DNA of 12,229 nucleotides from positions 1 through 12,229 of the forward strand of contig JBDKTK010000259.1 of the NCBI GenBank assembly GCA_039680225.1. The letters run 5' to 3'. A program made the position numbers and the translations under genes. The stretch's first letter is position 1. The number at the start of each line of letters is the position of its first letter. The DNA comes from JBDKTK01 sp039680225 (GTDB lineage: Bacteria; Desulfobacterota; Syntrophia; Syntrophales; UBA4778). The notes beneath the pieces are model-generated. The model was given only the letters and a program-made list of their open reading frames with translations, made no database searches and was not told the origin of the DNA. This document shows positions 11,638 through 12,229 of this stretch, piece after piece.

Positions 11638-12229
11638 AAAAAATTTACTGGCGCCCGCAGGGCATGCCCGTCTTCGCTTTTATTCTTGTCGCCCTCTTTT
11701 CCGTCGGGGGCGTGGCGGCTGTCGAGCACTTCCAGTCCGTAACCGAAAAGCCGCACTACACGGAAAAGCTCGAGGCCGCAAGCCTGGCCCTGAAAGCGAT
11801 GAACATCATCCGGGAAGAGCGGCTCCGGCACGACCTTCCCATCGACCCTGCCTCGGACCCGGCCGGTTCCGGCCTGATCGGGACCTTTATGAGCCCCGTG
11901 ACCAGCCATCCCGGAGACCTCGATGCCAAGCAGACTTCAGTCAATCCCAACTTCGCCGCCGTCATTGTCGACCTGTTCAAAAAGGCCCGGATCGGCAAGG
12001 GTGACTGCGTCGCGATCAGCTTTACCGGGTCCTTCCCGGCCCTCAATATCTGCGTGTATGCGGCAGCCGCAGCTTTGAAGCTCAAACCCGTGACCGTCAG
12101 CTCCGTATCCTCGTCGCAATGGGGGGCAAATGAACCGGGATTGCTCTGGATCGACATGGAACAGCTGCTCTACCGCCGCGGCATATTCCCGTTCCGGTCC
12201 GCGGCGGCTTCCATCGGGGGCAGCGACGA
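11634..12229 (+). CDS. pgsW: Poly-gamma-glutamate system protein, PgsW-like (partial, right edge)
   Basis: 198 codons are visible and the frame is open at the window end. The ATG overlaps the pgsC stop by four bases, so the two genes are translationally coupled. Residues 11-29 form one N-terminal membrane anchor; the rest is soluble and probably outside the cytoplasm. Visible segments include EKLEAASLALKAMNIIREERLRHDLPIDP (44-72), TSVNPNFAAVIVDLFKKARIGKGDCVAISFTGSFPALNICVYAAA (101-145) and SVSSSQWGANEPGLLWIDME (157-176). These resemble the poly-gamma-glutamate system protein family (PgsW) found next to pgsB/pgsC in some bacteria outside the Bacillus type; this match is from memory and its biochemical role is not established. 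A CapA/PgsA or CapD/PgdS-like gene may follow beyond the edge. Confidence 0.75.
   Translation, partial: MKKIYWRPQGMPVFAFILVALFSVGGVAAVEHFQSVTEKPHYTEKLEAASLALKAMNIIREERLRHDLPIDPASDPAGSGLIGTFMSPVTSHPGDLDAKQTSVNPNFAAVIVDLFKKARIGKGDCVAISFTGSFPALNICVYAAAAALKLKPVTVSSVSSSQWGANEPGLLWIDMEQLLYRRGIFPFRSAAASIGGSD

Noticed and set aside
1..12229. CRISPR array, IS element, prophage or toxin-antitoxin system
   Set aside because: No regularly spaced repeats, transposase or integrase motifs, terminal inverted repeats with target duplications, or recognisable small toxin/antitoxin pairs were found.

Overview
The window is one contiguous piece of a bacterial chromosome with moderately high G+C coding sequence, short gene gaps and strong Shine-Dalgarno (SD) sites. 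A diderm (Gram-negative-type) bacterium is suggested by an MltB-like lytic transglycosylase, a lipoprotein and polytopic membrane enzymes for surface glycans. The AT-rich TTTGAAATTT-type repeats and a degenerate GTCATTCTGAGCG-type repeat are, from memory, common in Deltaproteobacteria-like, Nitrospirota-like and uncultivated candidate-phylum genomes. The sequence alone does not fix the taxon.

Left part (1-3253): single-gene units. A small zinc-ribbon protein (minus) ends at a bidirectional terminator. A membrane-anchored or exported SAM methyltransferase (minus) follows. Diverging from it is an MltB-like lytic transglycosylase (plus) with a good sigma70-type promoter. It converges on a 91-residue unknown protein (minus), with a shared bidirectional terminator between them.

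Middle (3254-5455): a compact plus-strand operon encodes a YdfG-type short-chain dehydrogenase, QueD and QueE. QueD and QueE are consecutive enzymes making 7-carboxy-7-deazaguanine, on the route to preQ0/queuosine or other 7-deazapurines. FolE, QueC and QueF are not in the window. A PEGA-domain lipoprotein faces the operon from the other strand.

Right part (5456-12229): a cell-surface region. A GT-C-like polytopic membrane protein (plus) converges with a minus-strand pair: a GtrA-like membrane protein and, downstream of it, a UDP-galactopyranose-mutase/amine-oxidase-like FAD enzyme. A 411-base intergenic region with a perfect operator-like palindrome and several hairpins separates this pair from a divergent operon for poly-gamma-glutamate: PgsB ligase, PgsC membrane subunit, and a third protein (PgsW-like) that runs off the right edge. 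PgsB/PgsC polymerise glutamate through the gamma-carboxyl; the GT-C, GtrA and FAD genes are likely to build or flip lipid-linked sugars. Together they suggest an envelope or capsule island.

The most unusual signals lie between the genes. They are the palindrome over the predicted gtrA promoter, an SD-proximal alternative hairpin in front of pgsB, the same AT-rich repeat in two intra-operon gaps (one apparently displacing the pgsC SD), and a minus-strand terminator-like hairpin with no minus-strand gene upstream of it. No phage, IS element, CRISPR array, tRNA or rRNA gene was recognised.
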